From: Mesorhizobium kowhaii
GTDB lineage: Bacteria; Pseudomonadota; Alphaproteobacteria; Rhizobiales; Rhizobiaceae
Length of the DNA: 64,000 nt
Direction of reading: 5' to 3'
Assembly: GCF_003253745.1 (NCBI RefSeq)
Contig: NZ_MZXV01000056.1
Location: 372,001 to 436,000 of the forward strand
Position numbers and translations under genes: made by a program. The notes below the pieces were generated by a model. It made no database searches, was not told where the DNA came from, and worked only from the letters and a program-made list of their open reading frames with translations. Numbering within the stretch: position 1 is the stretch's first letter; every line of letters begins with the position of its first letter. This document shows positions 35,261 through 44,032 of the stretch, in pieces.

Positions 35261-35347
35261 CTGTAACGTTATTTTACAGATGTAACTTACGACTGTAATA
35301 CTATCTATCCGTTCGCAACTGCAACATATCTAGTTAGCAGTCGCAAC
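35261..35347 (-). promoter_or_regulatory. Candidate activator-binding region upstream of the sigma-54 promoter
   Basis: Located 75-175 bp upstream of the -24 element, in an AT-rich stretch. CTGTAA-N7-TTACAG (35261-35279) is a perfect inverted repeat; CTGTAA recurs at 35293. Further on, TGCAAC (35320-35325) faces GTTAGCA (35333-35339) and CGCAAC occurs at 35314 and 35342. Distance and symmetry fit enhancer sites for a sigma-54 activator. The same interval holds the promoter of the divergent genes starting at 35443. No gene is seen in 34878-35442. Confidence 0.5.
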
Positions 35348-35442
35348 AAATACCAAATTTCTCAAGCCATCTATTTAATTATTCGTCTTTCTCTACTATT
35401 TGAAGCGCGGCCCATGGGCGGGCCTGGCGCTGGAGAAAGACC

Positions 35443-35916
35443 ATGCCGAACGATAAGGATAGGAGCGGGCCACCCCGGCCAATGTCCAGCCATGCCGACG
35501 GCGTCACCGGCGATCTTGTCAAGCTGATGCCCCGCGATCTGGTCTTTGTCATGCGCTTCATGGGCGAAAGCCAGCACCGCCTGCAGAGCCATTTCCAGGA
35601 CTTCATCCGGGCCGAGCTTGCCGCCGGCGGCGTCACCACGGAGACGCATCCGATGATCCATCTGTTCATCGAAAACCATGCGATCCTGCTGCGCGACTTC
35701 GTGTTTTCCGGCGTTTCGCTGACACGCCAGTTCCGCGTCGACGAGATCGAGCGCCTGACCGGCGACACGACATCGATGATCCGCGTCGACATCTGGGATC
35801 AGCTCAAGAGCCACATCGAGACGGCCGAAAAACAGTTCCATTCGCAGGCCGGCACGTTGCCAAAATTGCTGTCGGCTTTCGAAAAACCGCAGGGATTTTT
35901 GGGGAGCGAAAAATGA
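35443..35916 (+). CDS. Hypothetical protein, 157 aa, first of a four-gene cluster
   Basis: Unknown family. Mostly helical; residues about 25-110 are amphipathic with MRFMGESQHRLQSHFQDF and a His-rich ETHPMIHLFIENHA stretch. No signal peptide or membrane span. ATG follows CTGGAGAAAGACC. It is divergent from the monooxygenase operon across 566 bp and overlaps the next gene by 4 bp (ATGA), so the cluster 35443-37577 is translated as an operon. Confidence 0.75.
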   Translation: MPNDKDRSGPPRPMSSHADGVTGDLVKLMPRDLVFVMRFMGESQHRLQSHFQDFIRAELAAGGVTTETHPMIHLFIENHAILLRDFVFSGVSLTRQFRVDEIERLTGDTTSMIRVDIWDQLKSHIETAEKQFHSQAGTLPKLLSAFEKPQGFLGSEK

Positions 35917-36230
35917 CCGGAGGATCCGACAGGCGTGACGCGCTGCTTGCTCGCCGGCTCGATCTCGTCGCCAGCGTCTCCGCCCTCACCGCCGAAGCGC
36001 TGCGGCTCAATCAGAAACGCGCCGGCATCGAAATGGACGTGCTGCGCCTGGAGTTGGAAATCGGCAGAAGCGGCGCCAATGCACAACTGGTGCAGGATTT
36101 GCATGAAGCAGAGCGAAGCGGTGCGGCGATCATGCAGGCATGCATGGCTTGCGAGGATCGCATCGTCGCGGCGGAAGGCGACATCGAGGACGTTGATCGC
36201 AGGCTTGCCGCAACGGCGAACGAGGACTGA
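35913..36230 (+). CDS. Small coiled-coil protein, 105 aa
   Basis: Unknown family. Almost entirely heptad-like helix from residue 8 to 98 (LLARRLDLVASVSALTAEAL and onward), with a cysteine pair near 77-80 (ACMAC). Start overlaps the stop of the previous gene (ATGA), which indicates translational coupling and a shared complex. Followed after 13 bp by the WD40-like gene. Confidence 0.72.
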   Translation: MTGGSDRRDALLARRLDLVASVSALTAEALRLNQKRAGIEMDVLRLELEIGRSGANAQLVQDLHEAERSGAAIMQACMACEDRIVAAEGDIEDVDRRLAATANED

Positions 36231-36243
36231 TGGGAGAGATAGC

Positions 36244-37371
36244 ATGAACCAGCAGACGATGCAGAACCTGACCTTGTTCGATCTTTTGGCCCGCAGTTGG
36301 CAGCGACCGTCGGCGATCGCCGATCTGCGCTTTAGCGCCGACGGTTTGGCTGTCGCCTTTACCTCCGTCGACGGAACCGTCGCCATTGCCGCGGTCGCCG
36401 ATCACGAGCCGCCGGAGTCGCGGATCAGGGTGAGCAATGATCTCGGCCAGACGACGATCCGCCCCAGGGAAAAGCCACCGGTGCCATTGATCGCCACGGC
36501 GGCATTCGGAGATGGCGACGTCCCGCTCTGCGCCCATGCGCATTCCGGCTTTCTCGTCGGCGCGGCCAGCGGCGAAGCGTTGCATCTGACCGCCGGCGGT
36601 GAAGTCGCGGAACCCCTGGTCAGGATCGACGGGCCGATCATTGCCATCGATTACAGCGCCCGGGCGACGCTGACAGCCGCCGGCAACGGAAAAGATGTCT
36701 TCCTATCGAGTGGCCAGGGCGATGCGGTGAAGCTGAAACATGCCACGACATCGTCCATGGACGCCCTTGCGTTCTCACCTGACGGGAGACGCCTCGCCTG
36801 CGGCCTTGATGAGGGGCTGTCGATCTGGTCGGTCGAAGGCGACGCTGCCTTGATACGAGACATTTCTCTTTCATCGCGCCCGGTGTCGATCCGCTGGAGC
36901 GGCGACGGGAGTTGGTTGGCCTGCGGGCTGGAGACCGGCGGCTTTGCGCTGATCAGCCTGGCCGATGGCCGAGCCGATATCGTCGCGGGATTTCCATCGC
37001 CCGTTCGGACAGTGTGCTGGAGCCCGTCGACAAATGCGCTGTTTGCCTCGGGCGCGTTCCGGATCGCCGGCTGGTCGATGACCGCCCCGCCATTTGGCGG
37101 CGAAACCTCGGGCGCACTGGAGACGGGTCGCGCCGGGCTGGTTCTGGTCGAAACAGTGGCGGCGCACCCCGAGAAGAAGCTGATTGCCGCGGGTTACGCC
37201 AACGGCCGTATCATCGTCGCCCAGATCGGGTCACGCGACGAACTTCTCGTCAGGCCCTTGGGCAGCGCTGTCACCGCTCTCGCCTGGTCCGGCGACGGGC
37301 GGCATCTGGCGATAGGATCTGTCGACGGCACCGCCGCGATCGCCACCTTTCCCGCACAGATGTTCAAATAG
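36244..37371 (+). CDS. WD40-like beta-propeller protein
   Basis: 375 residues, no signal peptide, so cytoplasmic. About seven blades can be traced, with repeat cores such as ALAFSPDGRRLACGLDEGLS, IRWSGDGSWLACGLETGG and ALAWSGDGRHLAIGSVDGT, each ending in a hydrophobic-x-I/V-W or A strand. WD40 propellers act as protein-docking platforms; no catalytic site is evident. ATG 36244 follows GGGAGAGATAGC. Third gene of the cluster beside the monooxygenase operon; partners are the coiled-coil protein before and the small helical protein after. Confidence 0.8.
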   Translation: MNQQTMQNLTLFDLLARSWQRPSAIADLRFSADGLAVAFTSVDGTVAIAAVADHEPPESRIRVSNDLGQTTIRPREKPPVPLIATAAFGDGDVPLCAHAHSGFLVGAASGEALHLTAGGEVAEPLVRIDGPIIAIDYSARATLTAAGNGKDVFLSSGQGDAVKLKHATTSSMDALAFSPDGRRLACGLDEGLSIWSVEGDAALIRDISLSSRPVSIRWSGDGSWLACGLETGGFALISLADGRADIVAGFPSPVRTVCWSPSTNALFASGAFRIAGWSMTAPPFGGETSGALETGRAGLVLVETVAAHPEKKLIAAGYANGRIIVAQIGSRDELLVRPLGSAVTALAWSGDGRHLAIGSVDGTAAIATFPAQMFK

Positions 37372-37403
37372 CGGACACAGTCCGTATGAAACAGGAGGAT
37401 GAG

Positions 37404-37577
37404 ATGCAGACCGAACTTACGGCCGAAGACGAGAGCAAGGACGAATTTTTCGAACGGCTGGCCAAACTGTCGGAAGAGATGGTGGCCAGGCATGGCAAGG
37501 ATTTCAGCATGGGCGCGCTGGTGCTCGCCGCCCGCTGGATCGCCGAAAACCGCGTTGGCAAGCTGAAGACCAATTAA
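37404..37577 (+). CDS. Small acidic helical protein, 57 aa
   Basis: Too short for many gene finders but well supported: ATG 37404 follows AGGAGG by 5 bp, and composition is protein-like (MQTELTAEDESKDEFFERL, then LAARWIAENRVGKLK). Acidic first half, basic end. Last gene of the four-gene cluster; the RIME-like element begins at its stop codon. Confidence 0.7.
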   Translation: MQTELTAEDESKDEFFERLAKLSEEMVARHGKDFSMGALVLAARWIAENRVGKLKTN

Positions 37578-37679
37578 TGCATGTCGCCCAAAAGTGGCCC
37601 CGGTTTTGGGACAACGACATGCATAAAAGCAAAGACCTAAAACGTGTCGCATGAATCCGTTTCGACGCGACGCGCTTTA
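37577..37679. repeat. Two-palindrome rhizobial intergenic element (RIME-like), inverted copy
   Basis: ATGCATGTCG...CGACATGCAT at 37577-37624, a short spacer (AAAAGCAAAGACCTAAAA), then the AAGCGCGTCG-type palindrome to 37679. It is the reverse of the element at 21037-21139 and again abuts a stop codon. Confidence 0.8.
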
Positions 37680-37791
37680 GACCAACGAGACTGTCCGTTC
37701 CTGCGCTGCTCGCGAATTCCGCGCTTTCACAGGCTATCGATAGGACCGGTCGGGCCACAATTCGAGCGGTTGGATTTGGATGCTTCTTTGA

Positions 37792-38298
37792 TTATTGCCT
37801 GATAAACACGCCCGTATAGGTCTGGCCGGCGAGCATATAGGTTGCGGCCAGGGTTCCGTCGGGCAGCATCATGAGACTGACGTCCGCACCATTCGGAAGG
37901 CGCCCAAGCTTCAACGTAGTCCCTACAATTTTTCCTGCTCCGGCGGCCTCTCCCGGATTGTTATCGCCCACAATTCCCCACGCAAAGGTGACCGTCACTT
38001 TGCCGTTCGGAGAAATCGTCTGCACAGCGACTTTGGCTTCAGACGTCCCCTCCAATCGTCCAGCCCACATGCCCGAAAATGCGGCGTACTTTGCTGGAAC
38101 GCCCTTCGCAGGGGGAGTGATCGTCACGGATTGATCCATGATTGCCGAGCCAGGAGAAACTGCGGCGGGATCCAAGGCAGCAGGAACAGCAACAGGATTT
38201 GACGCAGGTTCGAGAGCGGCCGATTGCGGCGCTTCAGGAGCCGATTGACACGCAGCCAGGGCAAGTGCCGCGAAGCCCAGCATCGTGTTCCGCATCAT
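37792..38298 (-). CDS. Putative lipoprotein of unknown function
   Basis: 168 residues. Signal with lipobox LALAAC (Cys17) then a Pro/Ala-rich linker to about residue 60 and a compact beta-rich domain (MWAGRLEGTSEAKVAV, VTVTFAWGIVGD, LPDGTLAATYML). No known family recognised. ATG 38298 follows GGGGGAGAAT. Stand-alone gene; a Trp-Gly pattern in the domain recalls small periplasmic beta-barrel proteins, but no function is assigned. Confidence 0.75.
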   Translation of the reverse strand: MMRNTMLGFAALALAACQSAPEAPQSAALEPASNPVAVPAALDPAAVSPGSAIMDQSVTITPPAKGVPAKYAAFSGMWAGRLEGTSEAKVAVQTISPNGKVTVTFAWGIVGDNNPGEAAGAGKIVGTTLKLGRLPNGADVSLMMLPDGTLAATYMLAGQTYTGVFIRQ

Positions 38299-38607
38299 AT
38301 TCTCCCCCTCGTCCGCAAGCTGTCGGTGGCCAGCAGACCCGCCCAATTGCAGGTCATTCTATGCCACCGCCCTATGCATTGCGTATAGCACTTTACTTCA
38401 GCACCTGACCGCGTTTCAGATCGGTCAATCTGTTTAGGAAGGAGTCCGAAGCCGAGAGCATCGAGGTGTGGGTGGGACGGAGGCCCGCCGAGTGTTTGTT
38501 ATTGCCCGCAGCCCCCTACTCCCACTCGGTTGTTTCAACCCATGATAACCGCCTGATTTTGAAAGGCAATTCATTTTCACTCGACACGGATACCGTCGAA
38601 CCGCCTT
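38299..38607. other. Intergenic region with no gene seen
   Basis: About 310 bp between the lipoprotein start and the aldo/keto reductase stop. No open frame with a ribosome site, no long palindrome and no similarity to the repeat elements in this window. It should hold the promoter of the lipoprotein gene, not clearly identifiable. Confidence 0.5.
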
Positions 38608-39654
38608 TCAGGTCGTCTGCTGTGCTCGAGGAACGGGCGCGCCAGGTTCGATAAGCCCCTCTCGCTTGAGATCGGCCCACAGAGCCGGCGGAATATCCTC
38701 GCTGAGGTAGGCCAGGTTCTGTTTCAGTTCCTCGACCGATCGCGCGCCCGGAATGACACTCGACACAAGGGGGTGGCCAAGCGGAAACTGAAGGGCGGCA
38801 GCCGGCAGCGACACCTTGTGAAGAGCGCAGATCGCCTCGATGCGGCGGACGCGCTCAAGCACCGGCTCCGGTGCCAGCCTGGTGTTGAAGGTTGCGCCCT
38901 TGACGGCGCCCGTGGCCAGGATGCCGGAATTGTAGGGTCCGCCAATGATGATCCTGGTGCCGCGTTGCTCGCACAGCGGCAGCAAGGTCGCCAGCGGCTC
39001 CTGCTCGAGCAAGGTGTAGCGGCCGGCCAGCAGGAAATAGTCGAACGCACCCGCCACGACGAAGTCGGACAGCATCTGCCATTGGTTGATGCCGACGCCG
39101 ACCGCCTTGATGACGCCTTGCGAGCGCAAGTCGTCGAGCGCCGGATAGGCGCCGTCCATGGCTTCCCGGAAGCGGCTTCTGGCATAGGGATCCTCGCCGG
39201 GGCCGAAATGAATGGCTTCGTCCGGATCATGGATCGAGACCATGTCGACATAGTCGGTGTCGAGGCGCTTCAGCGTTCCCTCGAGCGAGCGCATCACGGC
39301 ATCGCGCGAATAGTCGAACTCGGCTCGGAAGGAACCGGGCTGGTCCCACAGCGCCGGCTGAAGGTCCTCAGGCGGGATCGGCACGAGGTCGTAGCCGATC
39401 TTCGACGAGATGACGATGTCGGCGCGCGGCAGCGACTTGATCGCCAGCCCAAGCCGGGTCTCGCTGACGCCGAAGCCATAGACCGGCGCGGTGTCGAAAT
39501 AGCGGATGCCGTTGTCATAGGCCGCGTGCACCGTCTTGACCGCGGCGTCGGTGTCGACGGCGCGGTACATGTTGCCCAGCCCGGTGCCGCCGAGCCCGAT
39601 CGTCGTCACCCTCAGACCGTTCTTCGCGACAGCCCTGAATTCGATTTCAGCCAT
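38608..39654 (-). CDS. Aldo/keto reductase (aldose/fucose dehydrogenase-like)
   Basis: 348 residues with the AKR tetrad visible: Asp and Tyr in FDTAPVYGFG, Lys in SSKIGYD, His in SIHDPD. It resembles the branch that contains L-fucose/D-threo-aldose 1-dehydrogenases and pyridoxal dehydrogenase; oxidation of an imported aldose to its lactone is a reasonable inference. ATG 39654 follows GGAAGAGAGA. Divergent from the first ABC importer, sharing a 187 bp control region. Confidence 0.88.
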   Translation of the reverse strand: MAEIEFRAVAKNGLRVTTIGLGGTGLGNMYRAVDTDAAVKTVHAAYDNGIRYFDTAPVYGFGVSETRLGLAIKSLPRADIVISSKIGYDLVPIPPEDLQPALWDQPGSFRAEFDYSRDAVMRSLEGTLKRLDTDYVDMVSIHDPDEAIHFGPGEDPYARSRFREAMDGAYPALDDLRSQGVIKAVGVGINQWQMLSDFVVAGAFDYFLLAGRYTLLEQEPLATLLPLCEQRGTRIIIGGPYNSGILATGAVKGATFNTRLAPEPVLERVRRIEAICALHKVSLPAAALQFPLGHPLVSSVIPGARSVEELKQNLAYLSEDIPPALWADLKREGLIEPGAPVPRAQQTT

Positions 39655-39773
39655 TCTCTCTTCCTGTGATCCCTGCTGTTTTTCGTGCCGGCCAAGCGGC
39701 AGCCTTCCCGCACCGCGCTCGGGCCGCGAAAGGCCCGACGTGAACCGGTGTCGAAAAAGCATTGACACAAAAG

Positions 39774-39787
39774 TTGTCATATAACAA
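39774..39787. promoter_or_regulatory. TTGT-N6-ACAA-type operator candidate
   Basis: TTGTCATATAACAA is a near-perfect palindrome in the divergent region between the aldo/keto reductase and the first importer. Similar sites lie at 47524-47534 and 53073-53085 before other units of this sugar-acid region. FCD-type GntR regulators bind TNGTNNNACNA-like sites, and two such regulators are encoded nearby. Confidence 0.45.
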
Positions 39788-39841
39788 TGTAACCAGACGA
39801 CAAATGTGGGCAAGCCCGCAAAACGACGAGGGAGGAACCAA

Positions 39842-40933
39842 GTGGACGACGAAACGAAAAATCAGATGGGGATGGTGAATGCCGCCATCAGCCGGCGCAG
39901 TGCTTTCGCACTGGCCGGAAAACTCGGTCTCGGTGCCGCCGGCCTTGCCAGCGGACTGGCAGGTGCAGGTCTTGCCGGCGGTATCAACGCTGCGAAAGCC
40001 GCGGATTCATCGACCGGACTGCCGAAGAAGCCCTACAAGTTCCACTTCGTCTGCCACGTGACGCTCGACCAGTTCTTCACACCGACCGTCTATGGCATCC
40101 AGGACGCCTGCGCCGCCTTTGGGTGCAGCTACCAGTGGACGGGTTCGCAGAAGAACGTCGTCTCCGAGATGGTTAGCGCCATGCAGACCGCGATCGCGCA
40201 GAAATCGGACGGCATTGCCGTCTGCCTGGTCGATCCGACCGCCTTCGACGCCGCCACCGACATGGCCGCCCAGGCCGGCATCCCGGTCGTCGCCTTCAAC
40301 GCCGACGTGCCGGTCGGCAGCCCCAACAAGCGGCTGTCCTATGTCGGCCAGCCGCTCTACCAGTCCGGCTACAACTCGGCGCTGAAGTGGCTGAAGCTGA
40401 TCCCCAAGGGCGGCCACGTCATGCTGTCGATCGGCGTGCCCGGCTCGCTCAACACGCAGCCGCGCCTCGATGGCTACATCCAGGCGATCAAGGGCAGCGG
40501 CAGCGGCGTCACTTACGATGTCGTCAACACCGGCCCGGATCCGGCAACGGAAATCTCGCGCGTCGAAAGCTACTATCTCAGCCACAAGGACGTGAAGGGC
40601 ATGTTCGGCACCGGTGGTTCCGACACCTATGCCTGCGGCTTCATCTCCAACAAATACGGCCTGGTGAAAGCCGGCGGCGCCGTTGCCGGCTTCGACCTGT
40701 TCCCGCAGACGCTGGACTTCATCAAATCCGGCGACGTCAACTTCACCACCGACCAGCAGGCCTATCTGCAGGGCTTCCTGCCGGTGCAGCAGATGTATCT
40801 CTACAAGCTCTCCGGCGGTCTTGTCGGTCCGGCCAACAGCGACACCAGCCAGGCCTATGTGACCAAGGACAATGTCGACGCCTATGTCGGCAAGTCCCGT
40901 TTCGAAGGCCGCAGCGACGTCGAGCCGACCTGA
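39842..40933 (+). CDS. Sugar ABC transporter substrate-binding protein (CUT2 type)
   Basis: 363 residues. A twin-arginine signal (SRRSAFALAGKLGLGAAG) shows Tat export to the periplasm; the mature part is a type 1 periplasmic-binding fold (peripla_BP_4) with SDGIAVCLVDP, GIPVVAFNADVP and GMFGTGGSDTYA. GTG 39842 is chosen for its strong GGGAGGAACCAA ribosome site. First gene of an importer with the permease at 41075 and the ATPase at 42145; organisation resembles FrcBCA of rhizobia. Ligand is probably a sugar or sugar acid, given the KdgD and uronate dehydrogenase genes downstream. Confidence 0.9.
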   Translation: MDDETKNQMGMVNAAISRRSAFALAGKLGLGAAGLASGLAGAGLAGGINAAKAADSSTGLPKKPYKFHFVCHVTLDQFFTPTVYGIQDACAAFGCSYQWTGSQKNVVSEMVSAMQTAIAQKSDGIAVCLVDPTAFDAATDMAAQAGIPVVAFNADVPVGSPNKRLSYVGQPLYQSGYNSALKWLKLIPKGGHVMLSIGVPGSLNTQPRLDGYIQAIKGSGSGVTYDVVNTGPDPATEISRVESYYLSHKDVKGMFGTGGSDTYACGFISNKYGLVKAGGAVAGFDLFPQTLDFIKSGDVNFTTDQQAYLQGFLPVQQMYLYKLSGGLVGPANSDTSQAYVTKDNVDAYVGKSRFEGRSDVEPT

Positions 40934-41074
40934 CACTGTTCAGCCAAGCGAAACGCCTGCCCTCGCCACGTCATTGTCCGATGGCGCGGCGAGGGTGCCG
41001 GCTGCGCCCATGCAATCGGCTCGCCCGGCGCCGATCCGTCTCTTCGCCCAGAATTCGAAATCAGGAAGACAAGA

Positions 41075-42148
41075 GTGCCGCCAATCGAACCCTTAAAAGC
41101 CGGGAAGAACGCCGTTGGCGTCAAGGCGCCGCACACGATGACGGAAAGGCTGCTCATCCTGCTTTCCCGTTATCGCGAGGCCAGCATCGCCGTCGTCGCC
41201 ATCGTCCTGGTCATCTATTTCCAGGTCGGCAGCGATGGCGGGTTCCTGTCGCCGCAATTCATGAGCGTCGTGCTGCGCGACACCGGCCGGCTTGGCCTGA
41301 TCGCCGCCGCCGAAGTCATGCTGATGATCACCGGCGAGATCGACCTTTCACTGAGCGCCATCTTTTCGATCGCGCCCTATGTCATGGCGCTGATGTCGGT
41401 CACCTGGGGCGTGCCGCTGGCCGTCGGCGCCGTGATCGGTGTGTTGATCGGCGTGCTGGTCGGCGCCATCAACGGCATCATCACGGTGCGTTTCCGTGTG
41501 CCCTCGCTGATCACCACGGTCGGCATGCTGTTCTTCCTGCAAGGCATCGTCGTCTCGATCTACAACAGCCAGCCGATCGTGGCGCCGGTTGAACAGCCGT
41601 TCAACGCGATCTTCGGGCAGAGCCTCTACCAACCGTCGGATGCTCTGTTGTCCTGGCATGGCGTGACGGCGTTCACGCCGTTCCTGTGGACGGTGCTGAT
41701 CGTGCTGGCGCTGGCGCTGGCGCTGAACCGCACCACCTTCGGCCTGCACACGATCGCGACGGGAAGCAACATCATCGGCGCCCGCGAGATTGGTGTGCGC
41801 GCCGACCGGATGAAGATCTACAATTTCATGATCGCCGGCGGCTGCGCAGCGTTCGCCGGCATCATCAACACGGCCCAGTTCACCTCCGCCGACCCGCAGG
41901 CCGGCAGCCCGTTTCTCACCTTGCAGGCGATTGCGGCGGCGGTCATCGGCGGCACGTCGCTGCTAGGTGGCTCCGGCACCGTCATCGGCGCGCTGATCGG
42001 CGCGTTCGTGGTCGCCTCGCTCAACAACGGCCTGGTGATGATCGGCGCCCAGGCCACCGTTTCCGACATCTATCTGGGCGCTGCCATCATCGCGGCGATG
42101 ATCCTGAGCATCCAGGTCGACCGGCTGCGCACAAGGAGGCGCCTATGA
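41075..42148 (+). CDS. Sugar ABC transporter permease (BPD_transp_2)
   Basis: 357 residues, about eight to ten transmembrane helices, with the family motif MLMITGEIDLSLSAIFSIAP and the late VIGGTSLLGGSGTVIGA. GTG 41075 follows AGGAAGACAAGA; ATG 41138 is an alternative. Overlaps the ATPase gene by 4 bp (ATGA), so the two are coupled. A single permease gene implies a homodimer in the membrane. Confidence 0.92.
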   Translation: MPPIEPLKAGKNAVGVKAPHTMTERLLILLSRYREASIAVVAIVLVIYFQVGSDGGFLSPQFMSVVLRDTGRLGLIAAAEVMLMITGEIDLSLSAIFSIAPYVMALMSVTWGVPLAVGAVIGVLIGVLVGAINGIITVRFRVPSLITTVGMLFFLQGIVVSIYNSQPIVAPVEQPFNAIFGQSLYQPSDALLSWHGVTAFTPFLWTVLIVLALALALNRTTFGLHTIATGSNIIGAREIGVRADRMKIYNFMIAGGCAAFAGIINTAQFTSADPQAGSPFLTLQAIAAAVIGGTSLLGGSGTVIGALIGAFVVASLNNGLVMIGAQATVSDIYLGAAIIAAMILSIQVDRLRTRRRL

Positions 42149-42972
42149 ACACGCAGACCATTCCGCCGCTCGCGGCCGACGCGCCCGTCGTGCTGGAAAT
42201 GTCAAACATCTCCAAGAGTTTCGGCGCCGTCACAGCACTTGTCGACGTCTCGATCAAGCTGCGCCGGGGCGAGGTTCTGGCGCTGGTCGGCGACAATGGG
42301 GCGGGCAAGTCGACGCTGATCAAGATCCTGTCAGGCTTTCACCAGCCCGACACCGGCACGATCGTCTCGCAAGGCAAGGAGGTTCGTTTCGCCTCGCCGC
42401 GCGATGCCCGCGCCCAAGGCATCGAGACCGTCTACCAGGACCTGGCGCTGATCGGCGACCTCAGCGTCTTCCACAACATGTTCCTCGGCCGCGAATACCA
42501 CAAGCGCATCCTGGGGCTGAACCTGCTCGACAACAGGAAGATGCGCGAACAGGCGCAAATCTACCTGGACACGCTGGGCATCTCGATCCCCAGCGTCAAC
42601 AGCACGGTCGACCTCCTCTCGGGCGGGCAGCGCCAGTGCATCGCCGTTGCCCGCTCGATCTATTCGTCGCCCAAGATCCTGGTCCTCGACGAGCCGCTGG
42701 CGGCACTCGGCGTGCGCGAAAGCGCGCATGTGCTGGGCCTGATCCAGAACCTGCGCCAGCAGCGCCAGGTCTCGGTGATCCTGATCGTGCACAACTACAA
42801 TCAGATCTTCGAAGTCTGCGACCGCATCAACTTCCTGCATTCGGGCGAGGTCGCGCTGGACGCGTCCACGGCCGACACGAGCGAGGAGGAATTGATCCGC
42901 ATCGTCAAGTCGGGCCTCGGCCGCAAGGCGATCGACGCCGCCGCGGCCGAAGTCCGGCCGGGCATCGTATGA
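42145..42972 (+). CDS. Sugar ABC transporter ATPase, single-domain (FrcA-like)
   Basis: 275 residues with Walker A GDNGAGKST, signature LSGGQRQ, Walker B ILVLDEP and switch His in IVHNYNQ. Unlike the duplicated RbsA-type ATPases of most CUT2 importers, it has one nucleotide-binding domain, as in the fructose transporter FrcA, and must dimerise. Start ATG 42145 overlaps the permease stop. Confidence 0.93.
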   Translation: MNTQTIPPLAADAPVVLEMSNISKSFGAVTALVDVSIKLRRGEVLALVGDNGAGKSTLIKILSGFHQPDTGTIVSQGKEVRFASPRDARAQGIETVYQDLALIGDLSVFHNMFLGREYHKRILGLNLLDNRKMREQAQIYLDTLGISIPSVNSTVDLLSGGQRQCIAVARSIYSSPKILVLDEPLAALGVRESAHVLGLIQNLRQQRQVSVILIVHNYNQIFEVCDRINFLHSGEVALDASTADTSEEELIRIVKSGLGRKAIDAAAAEVRPGIV

Positions 42973-43051
42973 GCCTGCCAAACACCACGGCTGCAAAAAT
43001 CCCCGCCGGCCCGACCATCCATTTGCCGGCCCCATACACGGAGTATTCGTC

Positions 43052-43984
43052 TTGACGTTCTCACCCACCGAGCTGACCAAATCCCTTGGCCGCGGGCTCT
43101 TGTCCTTTCCGCTGACCTTTTTCGACGATGCCGGCGCGTTCAACGAAGCAGGCTATCGCGCCCATGTCGCGCAACAAGGCGCTGCCGGAGCAAGCGGGCT
43201 TTTCGCCGCCGGCGGCACGGGCGAGTTCTTTTCGCTGACGCTCGAGGAGTACAAGCGCGTCGTGCGGGCAGCGTCGGATGAAGTTCCCGATCACCTGCCG
43301 CTGCTGGCCGGCGTAGGCTACGGCACGCATATGGCGGTCGAGTTCGCCAAGGCCGCCGAGGCCAATGGCGCCGACGGCCTGCTGGTGCTGCCGCCCTATT
43401 TGGTCAAGTCCGAACAGGAAGGCCTGCGCCGGCATCTGACGGCCATCTGCCGCTCGGTCGGCATCGGCGTGATCGCCTACAACAGGGACAATGCGGTGCT
43501 GACGCCCGAAACCCTCGACCGGTTGGCGCAGGACTGCCCGAACCTGATCGGCCTCAAGGACGGCGTCGGCGACATCGAGCTACTCACCGCCTTGCGCTAC
43601 CGCATGGACGACCGCCTGATCTTCATCGGCGGCATGCCGACGGCCGAAGTCCATGCCAGTGCCGCCGCGGCAATAGGTATGACGACCTATTCGTCGGCGA
43701 TCTACAATTTCGCGCCCGAGATGGCGCTGCGTTTCTTCAACGCGCTGCGGGCCGGGCGCACGGCGGAAGTCGGCGACATCATCCGCAGCTTCTTCCTGCC
43801 TTATCTCGCCATCCGCAACCGGCGCGCCGGCTATGCCGTCTCGATCGTCAAGGCCGGCGCCCGCATCGCCGGGATCGACTGCGGGCCGGTCCGGTCACCG
43901 CTTCTCGACCTCACAGTGGATGAGGAGCGGCAGCTCGCGGCTCTCATGCAGTCCTGCCGCATGCCGGTTGGAGAGCTGGCGTGA
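43052..43984 (+). CDS. 5-dehydro-4-deoxyglucarate dehydratase-like (KdgD, DHDPS family)
   Basis: 310 residues, DapA/NanA-fold aldolase-dehydratase. Schiff-base Lys in LIGLKDGVGD and the Tyr in VIAYNRDN are in place; FAAGGTGEFFSL and GRGLLSFPLTFFD match KdgD (EC 4.2.1.41), which turns 5-keto-4-deoxyglucarate into 2-ketoglutarate semialdehyde. Start is TTG 43052 with GGAG 8 bp upstream. With the uronate dehydrogenase at 44923 it points to oxidative uronate/aldarate use. Follows the importer by 79 bp, same strand. Confidence 0.85.
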   Translation: MTFSPTELTKSLGRGLLSFPLTFFDDAGAFNEAGYRAHVAQQGAAGASGLFAAGGTGEFFSLTLEEYKRVVRAASDEVPDHLPLLAGVGYGTHMAVEFAKAAEANGADGLLVLPPYLVKSEQEGLRRHLTAICRSVGIGVIAYNRDNAVLTPETLDRLAQDCPNLIGLKDGVGDIELLTALRYRMDDRLIFIGGMPTAEVHASAAAAIGMTTYSSAIYNFAPEMALRFFNALRAGRTAEVGDIIRSFFLPYLAIRNRRAGYAVSIVKAGARIAGIDCGPVRSPLLDLTVDEERQLAALMQSCRMPVGELA

Positions 43985-44032
43985 GATCGGATGGGCTGCC
44001 GGGACGGATCGAAGGTCAGGTTTGACGCCGTG

